From NCBI GenBank assembly GCA_012934845.2, contig WNNJ02003050.1, positions 99,845-163,844 on the forward strand: a DNA stretch of 64,000 nt, in the 5' to 3' direction. This document shows positions 22,818 to 34,012 of this stretch, piece after piece (position 1 is the first letter of the stretch; the number at the start of each line of letters is the position of its first letter). The notes beneath the pieces were generated by a model. It was not told where the DNA came from. It was given only the letters and a program-made list of their open reading frames with translations, and ran no database searches. The translations under genes were made by a program, and so were the position numbers. This stretch comes from Pomphorhynchus laevis (lineage: Eukaryota > Acanthocephala > Palaeacanthocephala > Echinorhynchida > Pomphorhynchidae).

Positions 22818-25276
22818 ATGCAAAGTAGTCAAGAGCCTTTTTCACTAAATATACTTCAGTAGAATCCGGGAGGTGCTTCTGCCCTTAGCCTTCTATCTGG
22901 TAGAGATGCGGATGTTATAGTCCTTCAGGAGACGCGGTCTATCCGTATCCCCCAGGACATTACTCGATTTATCCCCAAGCATATTTACACCCACTTCACT
23001 CCGTACATAACCCCTCCTCACGCCTCTTCATCTCAAGGTCTTTTAACCCTAGTTAAATGCTCCTTAAGATCATCCCTTCTTTTAAACTATTCTTGTCCAG
23101 CCCTGTCTTGTTTAGCTGTTTCACTTTGTAAGAATGGTAAACGTATCAGCATAGCCAATATCTATATTAGGCCAGGGGAAATTCACAAGAACCGTGATCT
23201 CCTGGACCGTATTTTGGGTAGTGGCTATGACATGTTACTCGGTGACTTCAACGACAGAACTGGTCGTTGGATTAATGCAGCACTCCGCAGAGTCAGGAAC
23301 GATTATCTTATTCACAAAAACCGTCCCCAACTTTTCATTGCTCAACAACTAATTCTCTCCTCGACATATTACTGCTTCATAAGATGTGGTTGTTGAAACC
23401 CATCTGTACTGAGCAGTCGCGCCAAAAACAGACCATCTCTCATGACCTAATTCGTTGGCGGATAGAGGAAGATACGTTGCTTAGAAAGAGGTTTCACTTT
23501 GATCCCATTAGAGTGGCTTTCTTTCAGGCGGCTATCCAACTCTTCCCCAGAATTAGTAATGAGAATTTGACCGAATTTAATTCCTTCCTCTCCTCGCAAG
23601 CTACCGCGTTTCTTTCGACTACCTATAAAGGTCATATTTACAATCCCACTCCAACAAAACTCAAGGTTTTGGCTAAAATGCTACGTCTTCCCAATGTCTC
23701 TGTTTCCGCCAGGCAGGCCATCTCGAATGAATACTGGAGCACTAGATATAGGTTCCAGCTGAGCAGGGATAAGGCGAACATCGCTCACCTTAACCCTTCT
23801 CAGTCTTCCTTCTGGAAGATATTCAAGAAGGAGAAGTTTGTCTGTTGGAAGGATAGAGCTTTGGGTTGGATTGGTAGTATAGGCCTTGATAATGTTTTGA
23901 AGGAGTCACTATCCCTACATAATTATGGAGCCACTCAATCTCCCCAACCAATCCCGCCTTGGGGTGACTTCAGGAGCAGGGACTTATCTGTTACAGATAT
24001 CCTTAACTCCTGGGGGCCACTTCCGGGCACCTCTAAATCCGTCGCTCCACTATCTTCTCGAGTCTGTCAGCTTTTGACAGCCAATCAAAGAAGAGAAGTG
24101 GCCGTCACAATGCTTTTAGCCTCACCATCCGATGTAGCCGCCATCAATATTAGTCGTAGAATTTTCTTACCAAAGCATAGTCCGGTTTCATGTCCCAAAG
24201 ATCTGCGTCCCATTTCGATTCAAAACTCCCTCATCTCCATCTACGAAAAAGCGCTTGCGCGTAGAATCCGCGACCATTTAAGTAGGCGTAATTTGATCCC
24301 ACCGAGTTTTCACGGGTTTGTCAAGGGACGCTCGGTTCATTCAGCAATAGGTGAAGTGCATCAGTTTTGTAGGGATAATAGCCATCAACTAGCTGTGGCT
24401 GTTTTCCTTGACTTTTCTGCTGCATTTGACCGCATTTCCATTCCCTTTGTTATCTCCTCTCTCAGGTCCCTCGGGTTGCCTGCGAGAATTGTTAACAGGG
24501 TGGAGATATTACTGTTTACCAAGAGGTTCTACTATGAAGACGACCCTGATGCGTGTCAGTTCTACCCTATTACAGGTGTGCCCCAAGGATCCCCACTTTC
24601 TCCTATCTTATTTCTTGCTGCCTCCATTGTACTATTCAAGAATTTAAAACGTGATCAACATCTAGTGGTATACGCTGATGATACCACGGCCCTGTTCTCT
24701 GGACGCAGGTGCAAAGATGTCGTTTCGGACATCAGCCGTTTCTTTTTAAGATTAACAGACCAGCTGACCCTATCCAATCTTATTTTAAATTCATCCAAAT
24801 CGCAGGTAGTTGTCTTTCATGGCACCCCTGCGACAAAGAAAAAATTAAAGAGACTAGCACTCTCTGCACTCTCCTTCATATTTGCCTCTGAACCACTCCC
24901 TACCTTTACAAGTCGAGTAAAATACCTGGGGTTCACTGTTACGGTGAACTGGTCGGCGAAAGCTGACCTGGATAGACTTAAACGTATCCTGAAGAAAACT
25001 AGGTGGGCCCTGAAACGGGCTCAGCATCTGTCGTTGAATGGGAAAACCCAAGTGCGCCTCTGGGGTACTTGGGCTATCTCGGGATTAGTCTTCTTTTCGA
25101 AAGGACGTCCTCCAGAGCAAAGACTAAGGTTTCTCATGCTCCTCATCTCGCGATTACCGCGCATAGTCCGCCTAGATTGGATTCTTCGGGGGGTGATAGA
25201 CCCCGGGTGGTTCAGTCGAAGAGCGGCGTGTTGGATTAGCTGGAGGGCTCAGATCCCGCTGGACCTGAGGCCGTAG
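22818..25276 (+). pseudogene. LINE ORF2: endonuclease plus reverse transcriptase, copy 2
   Basis: A possible start MQSSQEPFSLNILQ at 22,818 meets TAG at 22,860-22,862, exactly where the endonuclease normally has Trp (LNILQ-W-N). Then come DVIVLQETRS, LLGDFNDRTGRW (about 23,237-23,272), a frame change near 23,390, and 630 open codons (23,384-25,276) with DLRPISIQNS, VFLDFSAAFDR, GVPQGSPLSPI and VVYADDTTALF. RT catalytic residues (D in FLDFSAAFD, DD in YADD) are all present. The C-terminus is a basic region without RNase H. Confidence 0.9.
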
Positions 25277-25410
25277 AATAAATAGAAGATTGAATGATTA
25301 TCGAATTTATATTATTTTTGTCTTCTTGCATGTTTTGTTCTGTGTAACACGTTTTTTATCGGTTACAAGTTTTGTTTAAGAAAATCCTTATCTTATCTTA
25401 TCTTACATTT

Positions 25411-26943
25411 ATTACTTTATTAACATTTTGTAATAATTCATGTTAAATTATTAACACAATTTAAATGTTTATTGATTTTTATTTTGTTAATATCTTTTGT
25501 GTACTTTATCTTAATTTTTAATTAATTAACAATTAATATACATACAAACAGTTTGATAAGGTAAATTATTTATTTATTGTTCGATCACGTCGTTAATTTT
25601 TACTTAATACTATTTTTTGTTGATAAGCGATATATTATATCGCTTATCGCCGTAAACCAATCAATCGGTTCACTACGTCGAAACTTAATCGGTTCATGCA
25701 AGCACGCCTAAATTACAAACAGGATACATGACAGACATAATATAGACATTTGGTTCAAATATAATCAGGTATTTTTATAAATCATTTTATGCGATTCATA
25801 CAAAATTATGAGCGTTTAATGAAAATGTATTACTCCGTAAAGATTATTATAATTTAAATTCGAATTATAATTTTAAATTATTATCCAGATTTGAATCATT
25901 AAATACAAGATTCCAATTTGACAACCGAATTCATATACTTCTAGATGCTCTGAAAGTAATTTATTAAATACATAATTTATTAAAGCAATATTGAGTTGCT
26001 AATTATCAACTTCTGATCGTCAATATTAGATTTAAATATTAGATAAAATGATCGTCAATATTAGATAAAATTTAATAAGAGTAAATACATCCTTAGCATG
26101 TATTTAACCTCGCTGCTATGTTGTATCTAGAAATAAAGGGCCGAAACCTGAACTTAAATTTGCCACTTAAACTCTTAAGTGGCAAATTTTTATGGATAGT
26201 AAATAATATACTTTGTATTAGAATAAGATACTAGATAGTTTTATCAGAGGAAATACATCATTAGCATGTATTTGGCCCTGCTGCTATGTTGGGTAGAGGA
26301 ACAGAGGCCGAAACCTGATAACATAGCAGTTCCTCCTGATGACATCTAATCCTTATTCGAATACATTGTCTCATATTTATTATTCAATGCATAAGGATTA
26401 TATGATATAATATAATCATATATGATCCTCTTATATTATGATATTTCCCAAGCATTTTAGAGATTTAAATATATATAATATTAATTAAACAATTTGTTTA
26501 AAAAATCTTTAAATTAGTTAAATAAGATATTAATTTTAACATTTGCTTAATTAAACTTTAAACTAAAACTCAGTTTTATAAATCTTTTACTTTAAATACG
26601 CAACAAATTATTAATTAAAATATTATACTGTAATTTAAATTTTGAAATTAAATAAAATTTGAATAATAAAATAACCCTTTAAATTGATTAAAATGCTAAT
26701 TACACAATTTGCTTAATTAAGCTTTAAACAAATGTTAACTTTAATTAATTATTTAGTTGAAATACGCAGCAGATCAAAAACTGAAAGAATACATGAAATT
26801 CATATCTTGAAATTAAAAATAATTAATTAATTTAATAAATTTTTTAAAAATTAATTTTTAAAAAATTAAGACAATTTGAAGAATTTATATCAAAATCATT
26901 TATAGGAAAAGCGTTCAAAGTGAAAGCATATAATTCATATCCA
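25411..26943. other. AT-rich DNA with hairpin-repeat copies
   Basis: Apart from two repeat copies at 26,080-26,400 there is no gene or recognisable feature. A 15-bp hairpin (aaatttgccacttaa, spacer actc, perfect inverse; 26,153-26,186) marks the junction of the two repeat copies. Confidence 0.5.
26080..26400 (+). repeat. Two fused copies of the dispersed hairpin-repeat family
   Basis: A truncated copy (26,080-26,153, up to gggccgaaacctgaac) is followed by a second copy from actcttaagtggcaaa through the core ctgctatgttggg ... aacatagcagttcctcctg and on to about 26,400. In the second copy TTTGGCC and GGCCGAAA could pair across the hairpin. Confidence 0.75.
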
Positions 26944-27111
26944 CTACATTACACTGCATCCGTCTTGTTGCGGATAAATTGTTGATGAAGGAGAATAGTA
27001 GTTCGGGTATGTATAGGTTGTTCGTTGGTATCTGTAGTGTGTTTGCGTATTTCCTCCACGGTAGTGGTTATGGCATGGTGGTGGAATTGCGCATGACGGT
27101 CTATAGTACAT
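26944..27111 (-). CDS. Candidate 55-residue Tyr-rich protein
   Basis: ATG at 27,111-27,109, TAG at 26,946-26,944. The peptide begins MYYRPSCAIPPPCHNHYRGG and ends YPQQDGCSVM, with 10 Tyr, several Pro and three Cys. There is no signal peptide or membrane segment. Composition is far less AT-rich than the DNA on either side and the frame is uninterrupted. A TATAAAAG sits about 75 bp upstream on the same strand with an initiator-like TCACCAGTC between. An acceptor-like ttattttag also lies just before the ATG (about 27,147), so an unseen 5' exon is possible. No family is recognised. Confidence 0.45.
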   Translation of the reverse strand: MYYRPSCAIPPPCHNHYRGGNTQTHYRYQRTTYTYPNYYSPSSTIYPQQDGCSVM

Positions 27112-27185
27112 TTCTACGAAATTTCGCTAGTGTTTGCAAACTAAAATAATATATTTAAATTAAGCATCGACTGGTGAGAATTCGT

Positions 27186-27193
27186 CTTTTATA
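27186..27193 (-). promoter_or_regulatory. TATA box candidate for the 55-residue ORF
   Basis: TATAAAAG on the minus strand, about 75 nt upstream of the ATG at 27,111. It stands in a less AT-rich patch, so it is less likely to be chance than similar strings elsewhere. Confidence 0.35.
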
Positions 27194-27665
27194 AGTTCTC
27201 TTTCATGCCTGCCTTCACTCGTTTTTTTTTCTGTTATGACTAATTTCGTAACTTGAATGCATAAGACACCTAGTGGGATCTATTTATTCAAATTCTTAAA
27301 AAGGTGCAAATCTGATTGTGCATGATTTCCTAGCTCTGGAGTAAAAAACTTTTTTCAACAAAATTAATCATTTATTTTCATTCGCAATAGCTGTGAATGA
27401 AATAGCTGTGAATGAAATAGCTGTGAATACAAAAGTTCAAAATGTGATTTGATAATTATTAAATTAAAACTTCTGCCTATTATATACTAGGCCTTTGAAA
27501 ATAATGATACGTGTGAAGGATATAAAGGTCAGCAAAGAACAACATTGCTTTTGTGTGGAAAATCATGGTTTTGTCTATGAGTAGAATTCGTCATTGTTTA
27601 AAACTTAAAATAATTGCAATGACTGTCTCAAAGCAAATATAAATAACACGAAAATTTCTAGTTTG

Positions 27666-27778
27666 CAAATACCAACTTAGATCATATCTACATTCTCGCA
27701 TTTTAACATATTCATTTGTGATTTGTTCCTTTAAGTTAGATAATGTAACTTAAGAATGCAAATAAATGATATGTTAAT
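27666..27778 (+). repeat. Left copy of a 113-bp direct repeat flanking the CR1-like LINE
   Basis: Reads ataccaacttagatcatatc ... atttgttcctttaagttaga ... aatgcaaataaatgatatgt. It matches 32,046-32,158 with a modest number of substitutions and no obvious large gap. Confidence 0.8.
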
Positions 27779-27892
27779 AATTATTTATTAATAATTACTT
27801 TATTATTTTGTTTATATAAAAGTTTTTTAATGTGGCAAATGCACACAGACTGTGTGCTTACAAGCCCACAAAAGCGAAACAGATAAAAAAAG

Positions 27893-30657
27893 TTAATCGT
27901 TTAGTAGCATCGATTTTAGCTGCTTTTTGAAAAATCGGAGTGAGGATGATGATCGCAGATGATTAGGTAAGGAATTCCAAAGGAGAGAAGCAGCGATATG
28001 TAGGGATCGACGGCCGAAGTTGGTTGAGTGAAGAGGTACGTGTAGCAGAAGAGAATCACAGGAACGTAGGTGAGTAGAAAGATAGCGAGATTCACTTAGA
28101 GTTGGCAGATAGAGATAATAAGGAGAATTACAATGGAGAAGGCGATAAGTCAGGCAAAGCAGACGAAAACGAACGCGATGTTCAATACTTAGCCATCCAA
28201 GTTTTGATAAATAGGAAGATATATGATCGAATTTACGAAGTCGAAAAAGGATGCGCACCGCAGTGTTAATGAGGCGTTGAGAGGTTTAAGGGATGACTTT
28301 GAAGAGAAAACGAGAAGGCTAAGACAGTAATCAATACGTGGGAAAAGAAGGGAGGAGATAAGAGATTTACAAGAACTAAATCTATAGAATTTCTGACGAG
28401 ACGAATATCACGTAGAAGAATATTTAAAGACCTAGTTTTATCACGAATGAAGGGATCGAGATGCAGGTTATTGTCGAAGTGAATACCTAGAAATACTAGT
28501 TTCTACAGCAGGAATAATTGTGGTCTGAAGATACAGAGATGGAGGAATAACATAAACAGTTAAGCGTAAAATCCATAACACTTTAGATTTAATAGGATTT
28601 AGGGACATGCGCAAAGAAATTAGATGTTCTGATATAGCACGAAGACAATTAGATGCGGATACGAAAAGTTGGCCTAGGGAATGAGGAGACGAATAAGGAT
28701 AAATAAGTATATCATCAGCGTACTGCATTACCCTGAAGCAGAATTTACTAGTTATACAAGAAAAATCTCCAAGAAGAAGCGTAAATAGAATAGGGCCAAG
28801 TACCGAACCTTGAGGTACACCACGAGAGAGAGAAGATAGATGAGAACACATTGAATTAGAACGGACGGAAAATGATCGATCGGAGAGATACGAAGAGAAC
28901 CAAGCCAAGGTGGACGAAGAGAAACCATAGTGATAGCGAAGACGAAAAAGAAGGATTTCGTGATCGACAATGTCGAATGCATATGAAAGATCGAGCGATA
29001 TTACCACACTACACAGTCCTTTGTCAAGAGCGGAGAGCAGATCAGAAAATACTTTATGACATGCTAGTTCGGTGGAATGATTGGAGCGGAAAGCAGGTTG
29101 AAAAGGAGGGTAGAGCTGCGATGAAGAGAGATACTTGTTTATCTGATCTAAGACAAGGTGTTCAAGAATTTTAGATAAGGTTGGTAGAATTGATATTGGG
29201 CGATAAGATGAAGGAAGAGAGGGATCAAGAGAGGGCTTTTTAAGTAGGGGACGAACAATGGACGTTTTCCAAAGAACAGGAAATATTCCATTCACTATTG
29301 GCGAGTTAAAGAGGCTGGTAAGGAAAGGTGTGAAGTCTGTTGACAACAATTTGAGAATTCGAGTAGGGATGGGATCTGCAGGAGAGGACTTACAAGTTAA
29401 CGAAATAAGAAGGCAAGATACCTTATCTTCAGATACCGCAAGTAGATAAAAGAGCTCAGGGATACGAACAGACGCGATACAATAAGTTTGTGGAAGGACG
29501 ATGATCGAATCGATTAGAGAAACAGTTTTTGAAATTAGGTAATCGGAGAATTGAGAAGGATCAAGAGTGGAGGTGACAGAGGAACGAGAAAGTAGAGAAT
29601 TAAGAGTTTTTCATTTAGTTCGAGAGTCATTAGCGGAAGCCGGTTTGCTTCGCCAAAAACTATGTGCCTTAGAACGCAGAAGTTGCCTATGCGAACGACG
29701 AAGAGCAAAGAATTGGTTACGATAAAAGGATGAATCAAGTTCTGAAGATAGTCTGAGATAACGATGATAAGTTCTGAAAGAACGACGCAGGAGGCGTTTT
29801 GAAGTCACACACTCAGAGTCGAACCATATTGCAAGATTTTGCCGTGATTGAACAAAAGTTTTAAAAGGAAGAATTTTATCAAGGATAGAGCAAAATATAT
29901 TGTCAAAGAGGGTACATAAGTAATTAGGGGATTGGTAGATAGAAGAAGGATACATTAACGGAGAGCGGTTAATATGAGAGCGAAGAAGGGAAAAGTCGAG
30001 GAATTTCCAAGAACGACACGAGATGATTTTCGAAGGAACATTGATTTTTAACAAAGGGAGAGAACATGTAACAAGGAAGTGGTCGGATAGAGCAGGATCA
30101 GATATGCACAATGAAGAAGACAAGGCAAGACGCGTAGGTAAGGCAACAATATCGAGGGTACCGCCAAGAATATGGGTAGCAGAAGAATAATGAGGAGACA
30201 TGATTTGAAAATCATGATCGTTAAATGTAGAAATCGTCTTTAGGGTATTGGAATCACAAGGACGGTCTAAGCGAACATTTATATCACCTAGTACAACGCA
30301 AGGTCAACCGGAGAGGAAGATGAAAGAAAGTAAGTTTGACAAATCACAGAAAAAAGAGTCAGACGGATGACATGATCCTGGCCGATAGAATAAGTAGATA
30401 TTGAGAAACAACGAGCCGGCTTTTACACGGAACCCAAGTAGTTCGAAAGTGAGATGAACAAATGGCAACGGTAATGATTGCAATGGAGACCAATGGTGAG
30501 AGAAAGCTATAAGACTACAGTGGTTAATTGATCGATTTGAACTAATAGGTCGTTGACGAGCCTTATTGACCACAGAGAGATTTAAAGAGCGGAGGCGTTT
30601 AAGAGAGTAATCATTCTGATCAACGTGCCAAAATTCGGTTAAACACAAAATATCCAA
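27893..30657 (-). pseudogene. CR1-like LINE ORF2: endonuclease plus RT
   Basis: Pieces in order: endonuclease start MDILCLTEFWH (30,657); GTLDIVALPT and DPALSDHFLVTCSLP (30,201-29,611); RT 29,349-28,468 with SSYRPISILPTLSKILEHLV, VISLDLSYAFDIVDH, SRGVPQGSVLGPILFTL and MQYADDILIY; and the conserved C-terminal block of the clade (28,258-27,893) with FGRRSLHIAASLLWNSLP. Catalytic RT Asp residues are present. Frame changes occur near 30,300, 29,600 and 28,470-28,260. Confidence 0.88.
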
Positions 30658-30840
30658 AGATCTATGAAGGAAAAGATCATATACTGAATCAACCTTGTTA
30701 CTAAGAGAACGGATATTTAAAACGGCTAATTTCCAGGAAGATTTGGGGAGCAGTGGAGTAGAATCAATTAGAGGATACCCCGGATGATTTACTTGAAGTT
30801 TTGCTGAAGGATTTACATTTAAATCATTTTCAATCGTTGG

Positions 30841-31907
30841 TCATATATTGGCTGGGTTAGAAAGATTGTTGTTGCCTGTAGACGAAACTTCGCCGAGTAC
30901 TGGTAAGCTCACATTTACTGCGTGGGCTTCCCTACTTGATAAAACCACTATCTTATGTCCTCTAATAAAATATCGCTTACTTGGGTCTGACTTTTTTCGT
31001 TCGAATAATTCTTTCCGTAGTCTCTTAAGTTCCTCTTGTTCAAGTTTCGACAAATCAGGGCACAAGTACACCGTATGAAAGAGAGATGAATTCTTAAGCT
31101 TAAACGAGGATTTTAAAGATGATTCCACATGACTGACGCTAGTTTTTACCTTAACCCACGGAGGGGAGTTAGTATGAAGTACAGGGAGTCGATGAAAGTC
31201 TAGTTTTTGCCCGACCAAAAACAACCGATTTCCTCAAAGAGATTTAATATTACTTGTTGCTCGCTTTCAGAAACGGGTAAATTACGAACTATCAGATGTG
31301 AGGCCCTAGCGCTTTCCCTATCAAGAGAGTTTGCTAATTTTGAATAAGATTTATCTATCTCTGATGTGCGTTGAAAAGAACAAACAGTATGAGATACCCG
31401 CTTTTTGATGCAACGGTTGAGGGAGGAGTTGATATATTCATTTACTATTCTATGTTTACGCTCTTTGTTTGTCCAGCAACTATTTGAATCATTTGATATA
31501 AACTGGCTTTTAAGTTTAGTTATTTCAATTTGGGTTTCGTTGATTGCTTTGGCTGCACAGAATCCACAGAAGTAATCTTGGGCCAGTAAATCTCTAGAAA
31601 GCCTTCTCGGAATGATTACCGTTGAATACACGTTGCAATTATCCGTAGTACACTTTATTTCGATGGAGATAGTCTCCACGGCGTTTACTGTCATTCCCAG
31701 TTCATCGTTGTTCGAATATTGTGTTGAGAATTTTGCTGTATGTTTGTCGTTATATTGATTGGATGGAATCAATCGTTCTCGATTTGAGCATCGCTGTGCA
31801 CAACAATTAATGCATTGCTTATTATTTCGAACGCACACACAGCCCTTACAAACAGCTGTTTGACCATTACAAGGGCAGCATCGCTTATTCGCAGACTGTT
31901 CTGTCAT
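30841..31907 (-). pseudogene. CR1-like LINE ORF1 with N-terminal Cys cluster
   Basis: Starts MTEQSANKR, then a Cys cluster over codons 10-42 (31,880-31,782): CCPCNGQTAVCKGCVC followed by CINCCAQRCSN. A middle region follows, and a C-terminal block KLEQEELKRLRKELFERK and RYFIRGHKIVVLS, typical of CR1-type ORF1. The first part (31,907-31,200) and the second part (31,224-30,841) are in different frames with a small overlap, so a frameshift separates them. The Cys cluster resembles CXC-type zinc domains and matches the RLE-LINE N-terminus at 60,897. Confidence 0.8.
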
Positions 31908-32045
31908 TGTGATTTGATGATTGCACTGTATGTTATTCGTTCAAGATGTTTGCAATATGCGAATGACGTTTGCTCCAATCTTGTAAGTAGTTAATAGGTA
32001 TAACAAGATAGTTTAAACTCTTTAAATAATATTATATATTATTTA

Positions 32046-32158
32046 TTAATACCAACTTAGACCATACCTCCATTCTCGCGTTTTAACATTTCCATTAATG
32101 ATTTGTTCCTTTAAATTAGATCATGTAACTTAAGAATGCAAATAAATGATATGTACTC
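32046..32158 (+). repeat. Right copy of the 113-bp direct repeat flanking the CR1-like LINE
   Basis: Same sequence block as 27,666-27,778 and in the same orientation, about 4.4 kb away on the other side of the LINE. Confidence 0.8.
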
Positions 32159-32169
32159 TCGTATTTTAA

Positions 32170-33640
32170 AACATCGTATGTTATTTATTAGTCAATTCAT
32201 AAAAATTGAGTCTTATTTTAACTTTCAATTATAAATTATATCGTGGCATAAATATAAATTTTATAAAATATTATAATTATTTATTATTCATAATTATTTA
32301 TCTTTATTTTTAATATATTTATAGTATAAAATAAGTAGACTCAGTTATCTGATCTGATTCTGTAGGAAAAAGTTACAAAAGTGTATGTAACATTGCAATA
32401 GCTTGAAGCATAAGGAAGTTTCTCATGATGACCTCTTATCCTTATTCTGATACATCGTATATTACTTATTAGTCAATTCATAAAAATTGACTTTTATTTT
32501 AACTTTCAATTATAAATGATATCGTCATATAAATATAAATTGTATAAAATATTAAAATTATTTATTATTTATCTGCTAACAAGTTAGGGTACAAAAAATG
32601 ATAACATAGGAATTCATCATGATGACCGCTAATCTTATTCTAATGTTATTTATTAGTCAATTCATAAAAATTCAATTTTAAATTTCAATTTTTTATTTTA
32701 ACTTGATATAAATATAAATTGTATAAAATCTAATATAATTATTTATTATTTATTTATTATTATCTTCATTTTTAAAATATAAAAGTATATAGTTTGGTGA
32801 ACGCATTGTATATAATACAAAAATTATATTTAATAATTTGAGATTATTGTTATTATTAGCAAAGACAATATTATAAGCAAAATTTCGGAATCCAGACAAG
32901 GTGATTGTCTGGATTAATACATACTGCATTAATTCAACAGATATTTTTATTTATTTATTATATAAAATACGTAGACTTAGTTATTTTATCTGATTATAAC
33001 TTCTCCCGTATAGATCTATTTTTATATAGATCCAATAGAGCGGCGAAATCATAAAAATGACGGGCTTCACGCTAAATATAACTACTTAAATAACATAGAA
33101 TTAATTAATAAAATATTAAAAACAATTAAATCATTAATAAGACAAAATCTTAAGGAATACAGGCCGAAATATCGAGGGATAAAGGCCGAAACCTTATAGC
33201 ACAGCAGTTCCTCCTGATTACCTCTATTCCTAATTCGAATGCATTGTATATTATTTCTTAGTCGATTCATAAAAATTGATTTTCATTTCAAAATTTATTT
33301 CAATTTATATAAATATAAATTGTAAAAAATCTTATATAAGTATTTATTATTTATCTTTATTTTTAATTTATATATAGTAAATTAATAACATAGTAGTTCA
33401 TCCTGATGACCTCTAATCCTTATTCTGATACATCGTATGAATTATATAAATGAATTATATACATCGATATAAATTATATCGTGGCATAATATCGTGAATT
33501 ATAAATTATCTTTCAATTATAAATTATATCGTGGCATAATATCGTGAATTTCAATTGTAAATGATATCGAAATTCAAATTTTATTGTATATTTGGATAAA
33601 CGTGCTAACCTTATTAATAAATTGAAATGATATTGTTATT
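32170..33640 (+). repeat. Cluster of partial hairpin-repeat copies
   Basis: At least four truncated plus-strand pieces of the dispersed repeat (about 32,172-32,358; 32,424-32,580; 32,600-32,800; 33,160-33,370 and a further piece to about 33,560). All share atttattagtcaattcataa and the AT-rich 3' body; only the third and fourth retain part of the gaaacctgatagcatag side of the core. No gene is seen here. Confidence 0.6.
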
Positions 33641-34012
33641 TAGTCAAAAATACTAAAAATATGTATTATTAATACGACATTATTATTTTTCTGCTTATTT
33701 TCGAGCAAGTTTGATGCATTTTGATGAACTGCTGGGTAAAAAAATTAAAAAATTTAAATTTCATAAAATCCCTTTCGGAAAGGGATAAACAAGCATTGGG
33801 AAGCATATTTAAGCACATATAAGCATATGAGTGATCACATTATTGTTTAAACCTGGAAATATAATCGGAGAAAATAAGCTTAAATCGTTTAACAATTTTA
33901 AAATAAGTTTATAATTGTTAAAAGCGAAGAAAATAAGTTTACCTTTCTACAGTCAAAACGTATAGCTTAAATACGGATCATACAATCGTCTTACACCTAT
34001 GTATTTGTATAT

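Larger units (their letters stand above)
21500..25410 (+). mobile_element. APE-type LINE, copy 2 (I/Jockey/R1-like group)
   Basis: Plus-strand copy of the family at 6,490-10,410, better preserved. ORF1 starts at 21,522, ORF2 near 22,818, and a 3' UTR leads into a short TTATC repeat tail at 25,386-25,406. Simple-repeat tails rather than poly(A) occur in I-group LINEs. ORF2 has a 630-codon uninterrupted part. No RNase H is seen. The 5' end is set only approximately, just before ORF1. Confidence 0.88.
27800..31915 (-). mobile_element. CR1-like LINE, near full length
   Basis: Minus-strand non-LTR retrotransposon. ORF1 (31,907-30,841) and ORF2 (about 30,657-27,893) carry endonuclease and RT of the CR1/L2/Daphne type. 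The 3' UTR ends in a palindromic GCACACAG-A-CTGTGTGC before the A-run; the same tail occurs alone at 52,048-52,095. The ORFs have a few interruptions. Confidence 0.88.
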
